This document shows positions 5,788 to 6,725 of a stretch of DNA of 6,725 nt, piece by piece. Numbering within the stretch: position 1 is the first letter of the stretch; each line of letters starts with the position of its first letter. The notes under the pieces were generated by a model. That model saw only the letters and a program-made list of their open reading frames with translations. It searched no databases and had not been told where the DNA came from. The DNA lies in assembly GCA_007130415.1 (NCBI GenBank), contig SLSN01000040.1, positions 1-6,725 of the forward strand, read 5' to 3'. This DNA comes from Patescibacteria group bacterium. GTDB lineage: Bacteria; Patescibacteriota; Dojkabacteria; SC72; T1SED10-24. The position numbers were made by a program, and so were the translations under genes.

Positions 5788-6725
5788 TTGTTATGGACGA
5801 AAAAAAAATATGATGTAATTATAATTGGAGGAGGTTTATCTGGTTGTACTTTGGGTTATCTTCTTCGAAAGAAAAGCAAAAAGGTTTTAATTGTTGAAAA
5901 ACAAAAGTTAAAAAATAAAAGTAAATTATGTGGTGGGTTGTTAACAAAAAAGGCTTTTTCTTTGTTAGAAAGGATTTATGGTGTTGAAAACATTAAAGAA
6001 TTGGGTGTTTGTAGTTATGAAAAAGCTTTTATAAAAAATAGAGATGATATTTTGCGGTTAGATGATTTAAAAGTTTATTGTGTACATAGAAAGCATTTGG
6101 ATGATTTTGTATTAGAAAATTATCTAAAAATTGGTGGAGATATTTTGGAAAACACAACATATGATTCTTTGGATGTGAGCAAACAAGAAATTGTTATAAA
6201 AGGTGAGTCTTATAAATACGAAAAGTTAGTTGGTGCAGATGGTGTTCACAGCCAATTAAGAAAAGATTTGATAGGTAGAATACAAAATTGCAATTTTGCT
6301 TTGGAGGTGTATACAAAGGATATGAAAAATAAGGATGTTAGTGTTTATTTTTTTGAGGAAATGAATTCCTATGGTTGGATTTTTCCTAACAAAGAAAATG
6401 TCTCTGTAGGGGTTGGAGAAGTTAGTGGAAGACTAAAAATAGATAATCTTTTTAACCAATACTTATCAATGATTGATATTAAGTCTAAAAAGAAAAGAGG
6501 TGCATTTTTGCCAAGGGGTAATGATATTTTGTTAAAAAAGTTTGAAAATGTTTATTTTATTGGTGATAGTGCTGGCTTAATTTCTCCAATTACAGGAGAA
6601 GGAATTTATTATGCCCTCTTTTCTGCAAAATTGTTGAGTGAAAATATGAGTAAAGATTATGTTAAAAATATGAAATTGGTTAAGAAACAAATAAGGAAAG
6701 AGTTATTTTTTAAAAAATTTGTTTA
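5788..6725 (+). CDS. FAD-dependent oxidoreductase, geranylgeranyl reductase family (3' end outside window)
   Basis: An uninterrupted frame from about 5761 to the window end encodes at least 312 residues, numbered here from a TTG at 5788. Family motifs are the FAD-binding GxGxxG in VIIIGGGLSG (G14, G16, G19) with the acidic end of the second strand in LIVEK; the LCGGLL motif (C48-G50) typical of geranylgeranyl-reductase-like flavoproteins (COG0644); GADGVHS (149-155); and GDSAGLISPITGEGI (259-273), which contacts the flavin. Homologues reduce isoprenoid or other hydrophobic substrates, or act as flavin monooxygenases; the substrate here is unknown. The start is unsettled. The ATG at 5793 would give a natural MDEKK start, but the A9 run puts it one base out of frame and it reaches TGA at 5811. 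In-frame starts are TTG at 5788 or 5779. It has its own promoter and is separated from the exporter operon by a terminator. At least the C-terminal part is missing because the window ends. Confidence 0.88.
   Translation, partial: MLWTKKKYDVIIIGGGLSGCTLGYLLRKKSKKVLIVEKQKLKNKSKLCGGLLTKKAFSLLERIYGVENIKELGVCSYEKAFIKNRDDILRLDDLKVYCVHRKHLDDFVLENYLKIGGDILENTTYDSLDVSKQEIVIKGESYKYEKLVGADGVHSQLRKDLIGRIQNCNFALEVYTKDMKNKDVSVYFFEEMNSYGWIFPNKENVSVGVGEVSGRLKIDNLFNQYLSMIDIKSKKKRGAFLPRGNDILLKKFENVYFIGDSAGLISPITGEGIYYALFSAKLLSENMSKDYVKNMKLVKKQIRKELFFKKFV
5800..5808 (+). repeat. Nine-adenine homopolymer at the start of the oxidoreductase gene
   Basis: A run of nine A's directly follows ATGGACG. With eight A's the ATG at 5793 would read in frame as MDEKKYDVIIIGGG, a normal N-terminus for this flavoprotein family; with nine it stops at TGA (5811-5813). 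Runs of this length are known sites of replication slippage, transcriptional slippage and sequencing error. Confidence 0.8.

Noticed and set aside
276..6725. Alternative genetic code with TGA read as tryptophan or glycine
   Set aside because: All long genes are free of internal TGA, tryptophan is encoded by TGG, and TGA is used as a stop at 1224-1226 and 5597-5599.

Overview
The window is about one-third GC. Its genes use TAA and TGA as stops and have almost no recognisable Shine-Dalgarno sites. Several reading frames begin right beside, or a few bases after, bacterial-type -10 hexamers. This suggests an AT-rich bacterium that often starts translation without Shine-Dalgarno pairing, for example a Patescibacteria (CPR) or Firmicutes/Tenericutes-like lineage. 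The sequence alone does not settle the lineage, and an archaeal origin is not formally excluded. Nearly every product is a membrane protein.

Layout. (1) Positions 1-275 hold no convincing gene, but contain a strong hairpin, a tRNA T-loop-like palindrome and a promoter. (2) Positions 276-1226 (+) encode a 316-residue membrane protein built from two homologous halves; its family is not recognised. (3) On the minus strand, read from 3254 down to 1240, is a compact cluster. It holds two CPBP-family (Abi, CaaX-protease-like) intramembrane metalloproteases separated by 9 bases, then a small single-helix reading frame interrupted by one in-frame TAA, then an intact 40-residue microprotein. (4) Diverging from it across a 53-base promoter region is a plus-strand set: a NatA-like ABC ATPase, a NatB-like ABC-2 permease overlapping it by 11 bases, and a 34-residue hydrophobic microprotein. 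A terminator hairpin follows at about 5605-5672. (5) A strong extended -10 promoter (5753-5761) drives a FAD-dependent oxidoreductase of the geranylgeranyl reductase family that runs off the window end. Its natural-looking ATG is out of frame with the body by one base in a run of nine A's.

How the genes may work together (inference): a NatAB-type exporter, two CPBP proteases and two or three single-helix microproteins packed around one divergent promoter resemble the parts of peptide export, immunity or membrane-stress modules. The sequence does not prove a shared function. The microproteins, the interrupted reading frame and the poly-A frame offset are the items most likely to be missed by automatic annotation.
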